Source: Selenobaculum gibii
GTDB taxonomy: Bacteria > Bacillota > Negativicutes > ICN-92133
Length of the DNA stretch: 64,000 nucleotides
Assembly (NCBI RefSeq): GCF_030273445.1
Contig: NZ_CP120678.1
Location: forward strand, 2,333,501-2,397,500
Reading direction: 5' to 3'
Positions 1-8,722 of the stretch are shown here, one piece after another (position 1 is the stretch's first letter; each line of letters begins with the position of its first letter). The notes under the pieces were generated by a model that searched no databases, had not been told where the DNA came from, and saw only the letters and a program-made list of their open reading frames with translations. The position numbers were made by a program, and so were the translations under genes.

Positions 1-3
1 TTT

Positions 4-279
4 TTAAAAAAATAATTTAAACGCAATCAATAAGACGACTCCCGGAATTCCCAAAAAACCTGCAACTAATGCGGTAACTACATTAATCCCAATTTCAAAT
101 CCAACATAACTTCCCACAAAATTAACTATCCATAACATAATTCCGCCAATCAAGCCATTATAAATAAACTTCCAAATGAATTTTACCGGCATTACAAACA
201 CTTTGCCAACAAAATAAATCAAGCCTATTCCAATTATGTAAGCAAATAATACTCCAGGTTGAAGTGCTAAAGTCTCCAT
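4..279 (-). CDS. bofA: BofA-family integral membrane protein (pro-sigma-K processing inhibitor-like)
   Basis: This 91-residue protein is almost entirely hydrophobic, with three likely membrane segments (about residues 10-30, 40-60 and 65-88), the usual size and layout of BofA. In Bacillus, BofA sits in the forespore-surrounding membrane and holds the SpoIVFB protease inactive. A strong AGGAGG lies just before the ATG. It follows yaaL and recR in the same order as in Bacillus subtilis, which supports the name. Its presence suggests a sporulating ancestry but does not prove that this organism sporulates. Confidence 0.83.
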   Translation of the reverse strand: METLALQPGVLFAYIIGIGLIYFVGKVFVMPVKFIWKFIYNGLIGGIMLWIVNFVGSYVGFEIGINVVTALVAGFLGIPGVVLLIAFKLFF

Positions 280-314
280 TTAAACCCCTCCTTTACCAGA
301 GGCTGTCCATTTAT

Positions 315-587
315 TTAGATATCATTAAAATTTTCCCCCGTCCATGCATCACCTTGTAAATTTTGAAGGCGTGCATTTTTTAATAAATATCTATATCGTG
401 CCTCATTTGCTTTTATCGAGTAAATAACATAATCCATTAAATCACAATCTGTAACTTCACTCAATAGTTTTTGTGATAATTGCCAATCTTTTTTTGCTTG
501 TTTAATTAGATTTAAAAATTCGGTCTGTCCTTTTATTTTTATTTCATCTTCATTTGGAATATGCTTATCATACGAAAAGAACTGCAT
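315..587 (-). CDS. yaaL: YaaL-like small protein (DUF2508)
   Basis: A soluble, charged 90-residue protein of unknown function. The ATG at 587 is preferred because AGGAGGCGG lies directly upstream; an in-frame ATG at 671 would add an unlikely basic and isoleucine-rich leader. The position between recR and bofA matches Bacillus yaaL, and composition and length fit DUF2508. The role is unknown even in the model species. It is separated from recR by a terminator, so it probably has its own promoter. Confidence 0.78.
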   Translation of the reverse strand: MQFFSYDKHIPNEDEIKIKGQTEFLNLIKQAKKDWQLSQKLLSEVTDCDLMDYVIYSIKANEARYRYLLKNARLQNLQGDAWTGENFNDI

Positions 588-679
588 TACACCGCCTCCT
601 AATATACTATATTTATCTGTACGAAAAATTATGATAATAATTCTATTTTTACCATAATTTCTATAGTTCATACGTAAAA

Positions 680-713
680 TAAAAAGGTATTACCTTCTGG
701 CAATACCTTTTTA
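680..713 (-). terminator. Intrinsic terminator after recR
   Basis: A near-perfect inverted repeat with arms reading AAAAAGGTATT and AATACCTTTTT, directly after the recR stop and followed on the minus strand by a T-rich run. It ends the dnaX-ybaB-recR transcript. Confidence 0.8.
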
Positions 714-716
714 TCT

Positions 717-1313
717 CTATATTTCTCGACGGTTTTCTAAAGCTTTTGATAACGTAACCTCATCCGCATATTCCAAGTCTCCACCAATTGGTAATCCATG
801 AGCAATTCTCGTCACCTTTACTCCAATAGGTTTAAGTAGTTTTGCAATATACATCGCAGTAGCTTCACCCTCAACATTCGGATTCGTCGCCACAATAATT
901 TCTTTTACCTCACCAGAATAAAGTCGTGCAACAAGTTCTCTAATTTTTATTTCATCAGGTCCTATCCCTTCAAGAGGAGATAAAACACCATGCAAAACAT
1001 GATAAAGCCCCTTAAAATCACGCATACGTTCCATTGCCGCTACATCACGCGGTTGTTCAACCACACAAATTACAGATTTATCTCTCTGCTTAGACTCACA
1101 AACATAACACGGATCACTATCGGTCAGATTAAAACAAATGCTACAATAACTTATCTTTTCTTTTGCATCAACAATAGCTTTTGCTAAGGCTTTTGCTTTC
1201 GCATCCTCCATATCTAATATATGATAAGCTAGTCTCGATGCCGTTTTTGCACCAATTCCCGGTAAAGAACGAAAATGCTCGATCAATTTTGTCAAAGGTG
1301 CTATATACTGCAT
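717..1313 (-). CDS. recR: Recombination mediator RecR
   Basis: RecR works with RecF and RecO to load RecA at gaps and breaks. The 198 residues match the family length. An N-terminal helix-hairpin-helix ([15 protein letters not shown], about residues 15-30) precedes a four-cysteine zinc finger (CSIC...CYVC, about 57-72) and a TOPRIM domain starting at [10 protein letters not shown]. The C-terminal [15 protein letters not shown] motif is typical. The gene starts 2 nt after the ybaB stop, so the two are translationally linked, and both follow dnaX as in Bacillus. Confidence 0.97.
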   Translation of the reverse strand: MQYIAPLTKLIEHFRSLPGIGAKTASRLAYHILDMEDAKAKALAKAIVDAKEKISYCSICFNLTDSDPCYVCESKQRDKSVICVVEQPRDVAAMERMRDFKGLYHVLHGVLSPLEGIGPDEIKIRELVARLYSGEVKEIIVATNPNVEGEATAMYIAKLLKPIGVKVTRIAHGLPIGGDLEYADEVTLSKALENRREI

Positions 1314-1315
1314 GA

Positions 1316-1645
1316 TTAAAACATTCCTGGTGGTAACCCGCCAGTAAGTTTTCCCATTTCTTTTGCCATCATATCATCCACTTTTTTCAAAGCTTCATTT
1401 ATAGCTGCTGATACCAAATCTTCAAGCATTTCTACATCTTCCGGATCAACAGCAGATGGATCAATTTTCAATGAAGAAATTTGTTTTTCTCCTGTCATTA
1501 CAACTTTTACAGCTCCACCGCCAGCTGATACATCAACAGTTTTTTGTTTCAGTTCTTCTTGCATTTTAGTCATTTCAGCTTGTAATTTTTGAACTTTTTT
1601 CATCATGCCAGCCATATTGCCCATGTTACCCATGCCACCAAACAT
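1316..1645 (-). CDS. ybaB: YbaB/EbfC-family nucleoid-associated protein
   Basis: A 109-residue protein with the family's Met/Gly-rich N terminus ([19 protein letters not shown]) followed by the amphipathic helical core [14 protein letters not shown] and the conserved [19 protein letters not shown] strand region. It binds DNA as a dimer and is co-transcribed with recR in most bacteria. The start at 1645 is chosen because AAAGGAGGAC precedes it; an upstream in-frame ATG at 1717 lacks such a site and the extra residues do not match the family. Confidence 0.94.
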   Translation of the reverse strand: MFGGMGNMGNMAGMMKKVQKLQAEMTKMQEELKQKTVDVSAGGGAVKVVMTGEKQISSLKIDPSAVDPEDVEMLEDLVSAAINEALKKVDDMMAKEMGKLTGGLPPGMF

Positions 1646-1914
1646 TCTATGTCCTCCTTTGAATTCGCTTTCGCTAATCTCATAGTTAAGACTACCAAAA
1701 TAGTAGCCACTCGTCAAATGAAATTTATCCGTTGTCTAATAGAGCCATCCATTAAAATAAGTGATTTAGACAAAAGCAAAGATTTTGATTCTCTACTTAT
1801 CATACCCCGCCTCTTCAGGGGAAAATAAAGCCACTGTAAATCTATGACTTAGGGAAGTTAAACCCCTCTCTAAATCAGCCTTCTTTATCTAATTTTCTTC
1901 TTCAAATAAGCGAA

Positions 1915-3675
1915 TTATGATTCGCGTGGCGGTATCTTTATCGCTTCAGTATCAAAGACTTTAATCGCCGTATCTAGTACATAACGCTGTTCGGGCGTCA
2001 ATGCTTCATTATTCTCCACCGCTTTTTCCACTCGACTCATTGTGTGCGGTGGTTTGTCGGGGGGGATTGAACTACTTACCAGCACCGATCGAACATTCAT
2101 CACCATACCACAAACTTCACTAAAAACGTCACTTAGAATCGCTCGATAATCCTCTTTGTCCGTCCGTTCTTTAGGAAATTTAGCTTCAAAAGCAATCGTT
2201 GCCTGCCCTGAATCCAGACTTTGTAAATATCCTTGCGCTACACAGGCATGAACAGCAGCTTTTTTTCTCGACATCAATCCTTTTAAAACCTTTTCCCAAA
2301 TTTCCTTATGACTTGTATTATTTAAAGGAACTGGGCTTGCTACTTGTTTTACTTGGTTTTGTATCGATTCATTTTTTACCGCTCGCACACTTTCTATTCT
2401 TTCTTCTTGTATCTTAGGAACGTGACTTTTTACCGTCTGGTCTATTTCTTGATACACTTTTCCCGAAGATAAATTTGCTGTATCATTACTTTTATTTGGC
2501 AACGTTATATTATTTTGCAATCTTTGAATGTTTTTTTCAAGTTTTTCAATCCGTTTGATTAGGTCAAGACTAGAACCTTCTAGCTTTACACCATCTGTAT
2601 GGCAAATTGATAAAAATGCTGTTTCTGCTGTAATACGAGGTTGCGGAGACCATTTTATCTCATGAATAGCCGCATGTAAACACTTGATAATTTTAACGAT
2701 TTCTTCATAAGAAAAAATTTTGCTATGTTCTTCTAGAATACTTTTTTCTGCAGTATACAAATTGAACCCATCTATATCTTGTACAGATTGATATAACATT
2801 ACACTCCGCATATGCAAAGTAACTTCACTTAAAATCTGTGTAACTTCTTTCCCCATTGCTAACAAGTCTGCCAAAATAGTAAGAATCGTATAACCTTCCC
2901 TTTTTGCCATGGCATTGACCAGTTTAAAAATCCAATCATTGCCGACCAAACCTAGCATCCGTCTAACTTTTTTCTCGTCCACAGGCTCGTTATCTAGCGC
3001 ACTACATTGATCTAAAATACTAAGCGCATCACGAAGCCCACCATCTGCATGAGTGGCAATCAATTTTAGCGCCTCATCCGTAGTTGTTATTCCCATTTGC
3101 TCAGTAACAACTTTAAGTCGCTCTACAATCTCTACGACGCTAATCCTGCGAAAATCATATCGTTGACAGCGAGAATGTATCGTCGCCGGTACTTTATGCG
3201 CTTCTGTCGTCGCCAAAATAAAAACTACATGCGCAGGAGGCTCTTCTAATGTTTTCAATAAAGCATTAAACGCTTCCGTTGTCAGCATATGCACTTCATC
3301 AATAATATACACCTTATAACGACCATCAACTGGTGTAAATTTAACAGTTTCTCTTAAATCGCGAATTTCATCAATTCCTCGGTTAGATGCTGCATCAATT
3401 TCATAGACATCCATAGAGGAGCCATTATTAATTTTTGTACAATTTGTACATGAATTGCAAGGAGATGGCGTTGGACCAGATTCACAGTTTAATGCCTTCG
3501 CCAAAATTTTCGCCGTACTCGTTTTGCCAGTACCCCTAGGGCCAGAAAATAAATAGGCATGCGCAATCTTATTTGAAAGAATGGCATTCGATAAAGTCTT
3601 ACTGATATGATCTTGCCCTACTAAATTTTCAAAATCATTAGGACGCCACTTTCTATATAAAGCTATATATGACAC
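1915..3675 (-). CDS. dnaX: DNA polymerase III subunits gamma and tau
   Basis: The clamp-loader ATPase of the replisome. Of 586 residues, the N-terminal AAA+ domain shows Walker A GPRGTGKT (45-52), zinc cysteines C64, C73, C76 and C79, and the DEVH box (IDEVHMLT, about 123-130); the sensor and collar domains run to about residue 370. The rest is a low-complexity linker and a C-terminal tau-like domain. In the linker, codons 380-382 read GAA-AAA-AAC, giving an in-frame A AAA AAC slippery heptamer at 2530-2536. A -1 shift there meets a stop after six more codons, predicting a gamma form of about 388 residues. Confidence 0.97.
   Translation of the reverse strand: MSYIALYRKWRPNDFENLVGQDHISKTLSNAILSNKIAHAYLFSGPRGTGKTSTAKILAKALNCESGPTPSPCNSCTNCTKINNGSSMDVYEIDAASNRGIDEIRDLRETVKFTPVDGRYKVYIIDEVHMLTTEAFNALLKTLEEPPAHVVFILATTEAHKVPATIHSRCQRYDFRRISVVEIVERLKVVTEQMGITTTDEALKLIATHADGGLRDALSILDQCSALDNEPVDEKKVRRMLGLVGNDWIFKLVNAMAKREGYTILTILADLLAMGKEVTQILSEVTLHMRSVMLYQSVQDIDGFNLYTAEKSILEEHSKIFSYEEIVKIIKCLHAAIHEIKWSPQPRITAETAFLSICHTDGVKLEGSSLDLIKRIEKLEKNIQRLQNNITLPNKSNDTANLSSGKVYQEIDQTVKSHVPKIQEERIESVRAVKNESIQNQVKQVASPVPLNNTSHKEIWEKVLKGLMSRKKAAVHACVAQGYLQSLDSGQATIAFEAKFPKERTDKEDYRAILSDVFSEVCGMVMNVRSVLVSSSIPPDKPPHTMSRVEKAVENNEALTPEQRYVLDTAIKVFDTEAIKIPPRES
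2530..2536 (-). promoter_or_regulatory. Candidate programmed -1 frameshift (slippery) site in dnaX
   Basis: Seven consecutive A residues followed by C on the coding strand, in the frame A AAA AAC, lie at the junction between the DnaX collar domain and the tau-specific region. The -1 frame reads six codons then TAA. I see no strong upstream Shine-Dalgarno stimulator and only a weak downstream stem, so slippage by RNA polymerase on the A tract is an alternative to ribosomal frameshifting. Confidence 0.55.
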
Positions 3676-3752
3676 TTCTCAGCCACCTTTCGCAAAACTT
3701 TAATATTATTATTCGATCCCGCAACTCAAATTCCCTGTAAGTTTTGTATATA

Positions 3753-3781
3753 ACAAAAAAACAACCAGAGTCTGGTTGTTT
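3753..3781 (-). terminator. Terminator of the SRP RNA gene
   Basis: The inverted repeat AACAACCAGA / TCTGGTTGTT has a one-base loop in the perfect alignment and is followed on the minus strand by seven T residues. It lies just downstream of the SRP RNA. Confidence 0.85.
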
Positions 3782-3804
3782 ATATTATCCATATTATGTT
3801 TTTA

Positions 3805-3931
3805 ACGTCGGGCCACAGTTCTCAGGCACCCTTACGGCACATAAAGATTGTCACTTACCGCTGCTTCCTTCCGGACCTGACGGGATTCATGAGTCTCCAT
3901 TGCGTAAGACCCAAGAACTGTAGTCCGACCT
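3805..3931 (-). ncRNA. ffs: Signal recognition particle RNA (4.5S-like)
   Basis: The minus strand carries the universal SRP domain IV core: GTCAGGTCCGGAAGGAAGC is followed by AGCGGTAAG, flanked by long complementary arms that begin GTCGGACTACAGTTCT and end with AGAACTGTGGCCCGAC. The roughly 123-nt length fits the small bacterial type without an Alu domain. Position next to dnaX matches Bacillus scr. The exact 5' and 3' ends are estimated from the terminal helix. Confidence 0.95.
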
Positions 3932-3960
3932 CAAAAACATAACTCCATATTGAAAATAAA

Positions 3961-4050
3961 TGGCGGAGAGAGAGGGATTCGAACCCTCGGTACAGTTGCC
4001 CGTACACACGCTTTCCAGGCGTGCTCCTTCAACCACTCGGACATCTCTCC
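3961..4050 (-). tRNA. tRNA-Ser (anticodon GGA)
   Basis: Read on the minus strand it starts GGAGAGATGTCCGAGTGG, has a long variable arm typical of tRNA-Ser, an anticodon loop CTGGAAA with anticodon GGA closed by CACGC/GCGTG, a GGTTCGAATCC T-arm and an encoded CCA. Confidence 0.96.
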
Positions 4051-4345
4051 AATGCTTAAATCAAACTACACGATATAAAATTCCATCGCATCACTTCTCG
4101 CCTGCGACTCATATAGATTATCACGAATATAATTTATTGTCAACACTTTTTTTAATATAAAAATGATTATCTAATTCAAGAGTTAGCAGCACAAAAACCT
4201 TTTTAAAATAAAATCAAATGAGCACCGCAAACTCCTGAATACACATACTTATATAAACGATAATTTATTTTTTATTGAAACAAGTCTATTTTATAAAACA
4301 ATCTATTTGTATTTTATCATATTACATCATTATATATGTAAGAAA

Positions 4346-5212
4346 TTATTGTAAATCATCCGCTGATAAAATCAGTTGAATCCTCCCAAAATTAGTATCA
4401 ATATTTACAACAGCCTGCTTAGTCCCAATCGGTACAATTCCTCTACCTGTTTTTTGAGGCTCTAAATCAACATCAATCCCACGATTAGATAAATTAACAA
4501 TATATAACCCATTAGTCACGTTTAAGAATTCTGCCACACTATCAACAGCCAATTCATCAACACAGTTAATTTCTTCCCCACTATAACGACGAGCAATTTC
4601 TATTAATGTATCTTCCGATAATAAAAGCCCCGTTACAAATGCGGATTCGCCAGTCATCTGTTGAGAGATTAAATACTTGTTTTTCACATCGACTTGTTCT
4701 CCCGACAAAATCAAACTTGTTGTATTGATAAATCTCAATAAAGAACGAACAAACAAGTCTACATATTCTCCATAAATTTCACGGACTTCTTCAAGTTCAG
4801 AAAAGTCTATTTTCTTTATCTCAATTTTATCAAGCGCTTTAATTACTGCAAACGCATTATTTTTATTATACCTTTCTAAAGCAGCTTCCAATTGACTTAA
4901 TGTCATAAACCCTCTATCAATAATTGCCTGTCCAAAATTTAAATTTCCGTCAGCTTGGACAGCTAACAATTCTTCCAATTGCTTTTCCGTAATAAATCCT
5001 TCTTCTATTGCAATCTCACCGAATCGTTTATCCGCCCGCACTTGCAGTTGATGAACCGTTTCTACTTGCTCAGCATTCATTACCCCTTTATTTATCGCTA
5101 TAACACCGAGTTTAACTCGATGTTCTTGTTCATTCTCTAAAACTTCACGCACTTGTTGTGGACTAAGCAAACCGGTATTTAATAAGTACTGTGCTAAATA
5201 TTGACTAAGCAT
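4346..5212 (-). CDS. GspE N-terminal-like repeat protein with C-terminal CheC/CheX-type phosphatase domain
   Basis: A 288-residue cytoplasmic protein. The first ~130 residues hold three repeats of the helical GspE/PilB N-terminal type (LGVIAINKGVM, FGEIAIEEGFIT, FGQAIIDRGFMT). The C-terminal half resembles CheX and carries D224-x3-E228-x2-N231, the CheC/CheX/FliY signature whose E and N residues position water for aspartyl-phosphate hydrolysis. It overlaps the CheY-like gene by 8 nt, so that regulator is its likely substrate. ATG at 5212 is chosen for its AGAGGAGG; an ATG at 5263 would lie well inside the neighbour. What cellular process the pair controls is not shown here. Confidence 0.78.
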   Translation of the reverse strand: MLSQYLAQYLLNTGLLSPQQVREVLENEQEHRVKLGVIAINKGVMNAEQVETVHQLQVRADKRFGEIAIEEGFITEKQLEELLAVQADGNLNFGQAIIDRGFMTLSQLEAALERYNKNNAFAVIKALDKIEIKKIDFSELEEVREIYGEYVDLFVRSLLRFINTTSLILSGEQVDVKNKYLISQQMTGESAFVTGLLLSEDTLIEIARRYSGEEINCVDELAVDSVAEFLNVTNGLYIVNLSNRGIDVDLEPQKTGRGIVPIGTKQAVVNIDTNFGRIQLILSADDLQ

Positions 5213-5585
5213 TAGCAGACCCTCCTCTAATATCCAATAGCGCTTTTTGAATTTGTTCATCATTATATGGTTTTTGAATAAAATCTCTGGCCCCTAATTT
5301 AAGCGCTTCTACCAATTTGGATGAAGTTCCCGCTGATGATAACATAATTACATGTGCATTAGAATTAATTTCGCAAATCGCTTGAAGTGCTTCTAATCCT
5401 CCAACCTGCGGCATGACAATATCTAAAAAAACACCATCTGGCTGATGTTTCAAAAACATCATTACGGCTTCTTTACCATTTGCAGCTTCAATAACCTCAC
5501 AATTTTGACTTTCAAGTTCTCTTGTTAATTTTTTACGTAAGAGCATAGAATCATCACAAATAAGTATTTTCAAATTTCTATCCAA
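5205..5585 (-). CDS. CheY-like single-domain response regulator
   Basis: A stand-alone receiver domain of about 126 residues. The acidic pair (ICDDS), phospho-acceptor Asp (VFLDIVMP, D55), Ser (MLSSA) and Lys (IQKPY, K105) are all present, so it should be phosphorylatable. There is no output domain. TTG at 5585 is the preferred start: GAGGGGG lies 9 nt upstream, while the in-frame ATG at 5609 lacks a ribosome-binding site. Translationally coupled to the CheX-type phosphatase gene downstream. No kinase is adjacent. Confidence 0.86.
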   Translation of the reverse strand: MDRNLKILICDDSMLLRKKLTRELESQNCEVIEAANGKEAVMMFLKHQPDGVFLDIVMPQVGGLEALQAICEINSNAHVIMLSSAGTSSKLVEALKLGARDFIQKPYNDEQIQKALLDIRGGSANA

Positions 5586-5728
5586 TATGGTCAGCCCCCT
5601 CAGATTCATAATATCTATTAACTATAATTACTTTTTCATTATATCATTTACTTTACTAGTAGAAAATACAAAAACAAGTATATATTGTTTATTTTTAATT
5701 TATTTTTAAAATCATTGTGTATATAAAC

Positions 5729-5767
5729 AAAAGTGCCCATTCATCATCTGATAAATGGGCACTTTTA
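5729..5767 (-). terminator. Terminator after the secreted repeat protein
   Basis: Inverted repeat AAAAGTGCCCATT / AATGGGCACTTTT with a short loop, just after the stop of the minus-strand gene at 5777. Confidence 0.85.
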
Positions 5768-5776
5768 TATTTTAAA

Positions 5777-6682
5777 TTAGTATTTAATTTCTTTCATATC
5801 ATAAATATATACTTCAGAAATTTCACGATCATATCCAGGATAGAATCCTTTCACCATTCCAAGAACGATTTGGGATCCACGGTTAAAGTGAACTAACATT
5901 TGTTTTGTTTTTGGATTTACAGTAAGGCCTTCGATTTCACCTTCAAAGATTACATCATCAAAAGTTTTTTCCATTACAACTGTTGCACGAGTATCACCAG
6001 GCTTAATGTCTACACGATATAAATGATCGGATTCTTTCATATCAGCTGTTCCATCATCAGCAGTTAAATAGTAGGAACCTTTATAGTAGAACATACCTTG
6101 TACCCATTGTGGAACCGCTTGAAGATGAACTTTACGTAAATATTCCCCAGTATCTAAGCTATATTCATATAAATATCTGCCGCTTTCTTCACCAACCCAA
6201 GAACACATCCACACCGTTCTTTCATCTGGGTTTACAGTAATACCAGAACATTCTTCTTGTCCACTAGATGGTTCGAATTTAAAAGTACGTTTTAATTTCA
6301 AAGTATTTGCATCATGTACTGCGATTTGAATATCTTTACCAACGCCATCCATGAAGTTTTCAGCACTTACATAAATTTCATTGTTAAATACATCAATATC
6401 ACCGATATGATTTGCTGGAATTGCGTAGCCTTCAAATGGTTTCTCATTTTTTGTAATCAAGTTCCAATTTTTGTCGTACTTAGCTAATGTTTTACTTCCA
6501 CTTACATAATAGTAGTCGCCATCAGTTGCAATACCTTGACGTCCGAACACTTCTACAGTATCTACTAACTTGTACTCGTATTTTGGTAATTGATCCTTAA
6601 AATTTGCCGCTGGTTGTGCAAAAGCCGTTGCAGACACCCCTAAGCATAATGCAAGAAGTAGAGCCTTATAACGTTTTTTCAT
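5777..6682 (-). CDS. Secreted protein, probable beta-propeller fold, function unknown
   Basis: A 301-residue precursor with a clear signal peptide (basic start MKKRYKALLLALCLG, cleavage near AFAQ-PAA). The mature part is a run of about 40-residue segments rich in Tyr, Gly and Asp, with repeated patterns such as GIATDGDYYYVSGSK, GDIDVFNNEIYVSA and GLTVNPKTKQMLV, as in beta-propeller or esterase-like extracellular proteins. No catalytic motif is evident. ATG at 6682 is chosen over 6700 because it begins the basic region of the signal peptide and GGAGG precedes it. Monocistronic, with its own terminator. Confidence 0.7.
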   Translation of the reverse strand: MKKRYKALLLALCLGVSATAFAQPAANFKDQLPKYEYKLVDTVEVFGRQGIATDGDYYYVSGSKTLAKYDKNWNLITKNEKPFEGYAIPANHIGDIDVFNNEIYVSAENFMDGVGKDIQIAVHDANTLKLKRTFKFEPSSGQEECSGITVNPDERTVWMCSWVGEESGRYLYEYSLDTGEYLRKVHLQAVPQWVQGMFYYKGSYYLTADDGTADMKESDHLYRVDIKPGDTRATVVMEKTFDDVIFEGEIEGLTVNPKTKQMLVHFNRGSQIVLGMVKGFYPGYDREISEVYIYDMKEIKY

Positions 6683-6700
6683 AATTATAACCGCCTCCAT

Positions 6701-7094
6701 AAAAATAAATGATAAGTCTAGGATTTACATTTATAAATTTTTATATGAATCCATCGCTTATATATATTCTTTATTCATTCTAAAACTCCTGCTAATTCTT
6801 TTTAAAATTTTCTGTTTATTTATATTAATTAAGCAATTCAAAAGAAAAATTATAATAAAAGCAAAACTTTTCGAGCCAAAAAGAAGTTATTCCCTTTTTT
6901 TCGACATATTTCATCCATTGATTATATTTAGGTGACCTTATGTTTTACACACTAATATTTCTTATATTTTTTTATATGAATTCTAAAATTCATTTTGAAT
7001 ATTCCCATAATAACTTGTAATAATAAAACAAGTATGTTATTTTAACTGTTTACATTTATGCAGGAAACATCAGGTTCTACTTAGAATATTATTT
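6701..7094. other. Long AT-rich intergenic region
   Basis: About 390 bases between the divergent secreted-protein gene and the small membrane protein. It must hold the promoter of the secreted-protein gene. I see no RNA gene, convincing hairpin or conserved ORF. Confidence 0.5.
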
Positions 7095-7376
7095 ATGAAT
7101 AATATTTTTGAATGGATGTGTTTTATTTTGCTTGGCAAACAGTTTAGCTATTTCGTTATTGCATTTTCCATTTATCTAATTGGAAAAGCATTTTTTTATT
7201 TTTCTGTTCAACCAATTACCATGTCACTCTTTGACGTCTTTCTGGGATTATCTTTAATATTTAGTAATCTCCCACGAGTTCTCCTCGTTTCTTCCCGACT
7301 GGCATATTATTTTACAAAATTAGATTTTATTTTTCTTACGTTAGCTATCATTATGTTTATCTTTTTATTTATTTGA
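7095..7376 (+). CDS. Small hydrophobic protein, three predicted membrane segments
   Basis: An ORF of 93 residues composed mostly of hydrophobic stretches (roughly residues 16-36, 42-58 and 75-93). Not recognised as any family. No clear ribosome-binding site precedes the ATG, and such T-rich ORFs can arise by chance in AT-rich DNA, so this is tentative. No partner gene is apparent; sucC starts 170 bases downstream behind its own ribosome-binding site. Confidence 0.4.
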   Translation: MNNIFEWMCFILLGKQFSYFVIAFSIYLIGKAFFYFSVQPITMSLFDVFLGLSLIFSNLPRVLLVSSRLAYYFTKLDFIFLTLAIIMFIFLFI

Positions 7377-7544
7377 TGTATACAAAAGGATTTTTTTAAT
7401 ATCGCCTATTTTTGCTAGACAATCCTTTCCATAATAATATAAAATGATAAGATAAACTATATAAATTGTTTTACTAATTTAAATAGTCTGAATTTACGGC
7501 AAAATACTAGCCAAATTATATCTTTATAATATTAGGAGGTTTAA

Positions 7545-8705
7545 ATGAACATTCACGAATATCAAGCGAAAGAAGTCCTCAGACAATATGGCGTTACTAC
7601 CCCAAACGGCAAAGTAGCATTTTCTGTTGATGAAGCGGTAAAAGCTGCTCAAGATCTAGGCACGTCAGTATGTGTAGTTAAAGCGCAGATACACGCTGGC
7701 GGACGCGGTAAAGCCGGTGGCGTTAAAGTTGCTAAAAACCTCGATGAAGTACGCAAGTACGCCGAAGAAATTCTTGGTAAAATTTTAGTAACACATCAAA
7801 CTGGACCAACTGGAAAAGAAGTAAAACGCTTATTAATTGAAGAAGGCTGCGATATTAAAAAAGAATATTATGTAGGGCTTGTTCTTGACCGAAAAACTTC
7901 CCGTGTCGTATTGATGGCATCAGAAGAAGGCGGCACAGAGATTGAAGAAGTTGCAGCAAAAACACCAGAAAAAATCTTCAAGGAAATCATTGACCCTGCA
8001 ATCGGACTTACTGGTTTTCAGGCAAGACGAATCGCTTTTGCAATTAATATACCAAAAGAATTAATCAATAAAGCTGTAAAATTCATGACTGGACTTTACG
8101 AAGCTTTTATCAATAAAGATTGTTCTATTGCGGAAATCAATCCATTAGTTGTAACAGGTGATGGACAAGTTATGGCGCTAGATGCAAAAATGAATTTTGA
8201 TTCCAGTGCGCTATATCGTCACGCTGATATCTTAGCTTACCGCGATTTATCCGAAGAAGATGAAAAAGAATTAGCTGCATCGAAATACGATTTAAACTAC
8301 GTTACTTTAGATGGAAATATTGCTTGCATAGTAAATGGTGCCGGACTTGCAATGGCTACCATTGATATCATTAAACATTATGGCGGTGAACCTGCAAACT
8401 TCCTAGATGTAGGAGGTTCCACAAACGCTGAAAAAGTATCGGAAGCTTTCAAAATTATCCTTTCCGATCAAAAAGTACGCGGTATTTTTGTTAATATTTT
8501 TGGCGGCATTGTGCAATGCGATGCAATTGCCGAAGGTATTGTAGAAGCCGCTAAACAGGTAAAAATTACAGTTCCATTAGTCGTTCGCCTTGAAGGTACA
8601 AACGTTGTAAAAGGTAAACAAATATTAAAAGATTCAGGCATCAGCATAACTGTTGCCGACTCAATGGCCGATGGTGCAGAAAAAGTTGTTTCCTTAGTAG
8701 GATAA
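7545..8705 (+). CDS. sucC: Succinate-CoA ligase (ADP-forming) subunit beta
   Basis: Nucleotide-binding subunit of succinyl-CoA synthetase, 386 residues, full length for the family. The N-terminal [17 protein letters not shown] starts an ATP-grasp fold, with [17 protein letters not shown] in the nucleotide-binding region and the C-terminal flavodoxin-like CoA-ligase domain ([36 protein letters not shown]). AGGAGG precedes the ATG. It forms an operon with sucD 17 bases downstream. In an anaerobe it would interconvert succinate and succinyl-CoA, in a branched TCA cycle or propionate pathway. Confidence 0.97.
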   Translation: MNIHEYQAKEVLRQYGVTTPNGKVAFSVDEAVKAAQDLGTSVCVVKAQIHAGGRGKAGGVKVAKNLDEVRKYAEEILGKILVTHQTGPTGKEVKRLLIEEGCDIKKEYYVGLVLDRKTSRVVLMASEEGGTEIEEVAAKTPEKIFKEIIDPAIGLTGFQARRIAFAINIPKELINKAVKFMTGLYEAFINKDCSIAEINPLVVTGDGQVMALDAKMNFDSSALYRHADILAYRDLSEEDEKELAASKYDLNYVTLDGNIACIVNGAGLAMATIDIIKHYGGEPANFLDVGGSTNAEKVSEAFKIILSDQKVRGIFVNIFGGIVQCDAIAEGIVEAAKQVKITVPLVVRLEGTNVVKGKQILKDSGISITVADSMADGAEKVVSLVG

Positions 8706-8722
8706 TTGTTAGGAGGAGAATT

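Noticed and set aside
1718-1914. Gene or RNA between ybaB and dnaX
   Set aside because: A 79-codon plus-strand frame crosses the region but is antisense to ybaB at one end and has no ribosome-binding site.
3960-4160. A 66-codon plus-strand frame starting [10 protein letters not shown]
   Set aside because: It is the antisense of tRNA-Ser(GGA); this peptide string is a well-known false annotation over tRNA genes. The similar frames at 33140 and 51035 are rejected for the same reason.
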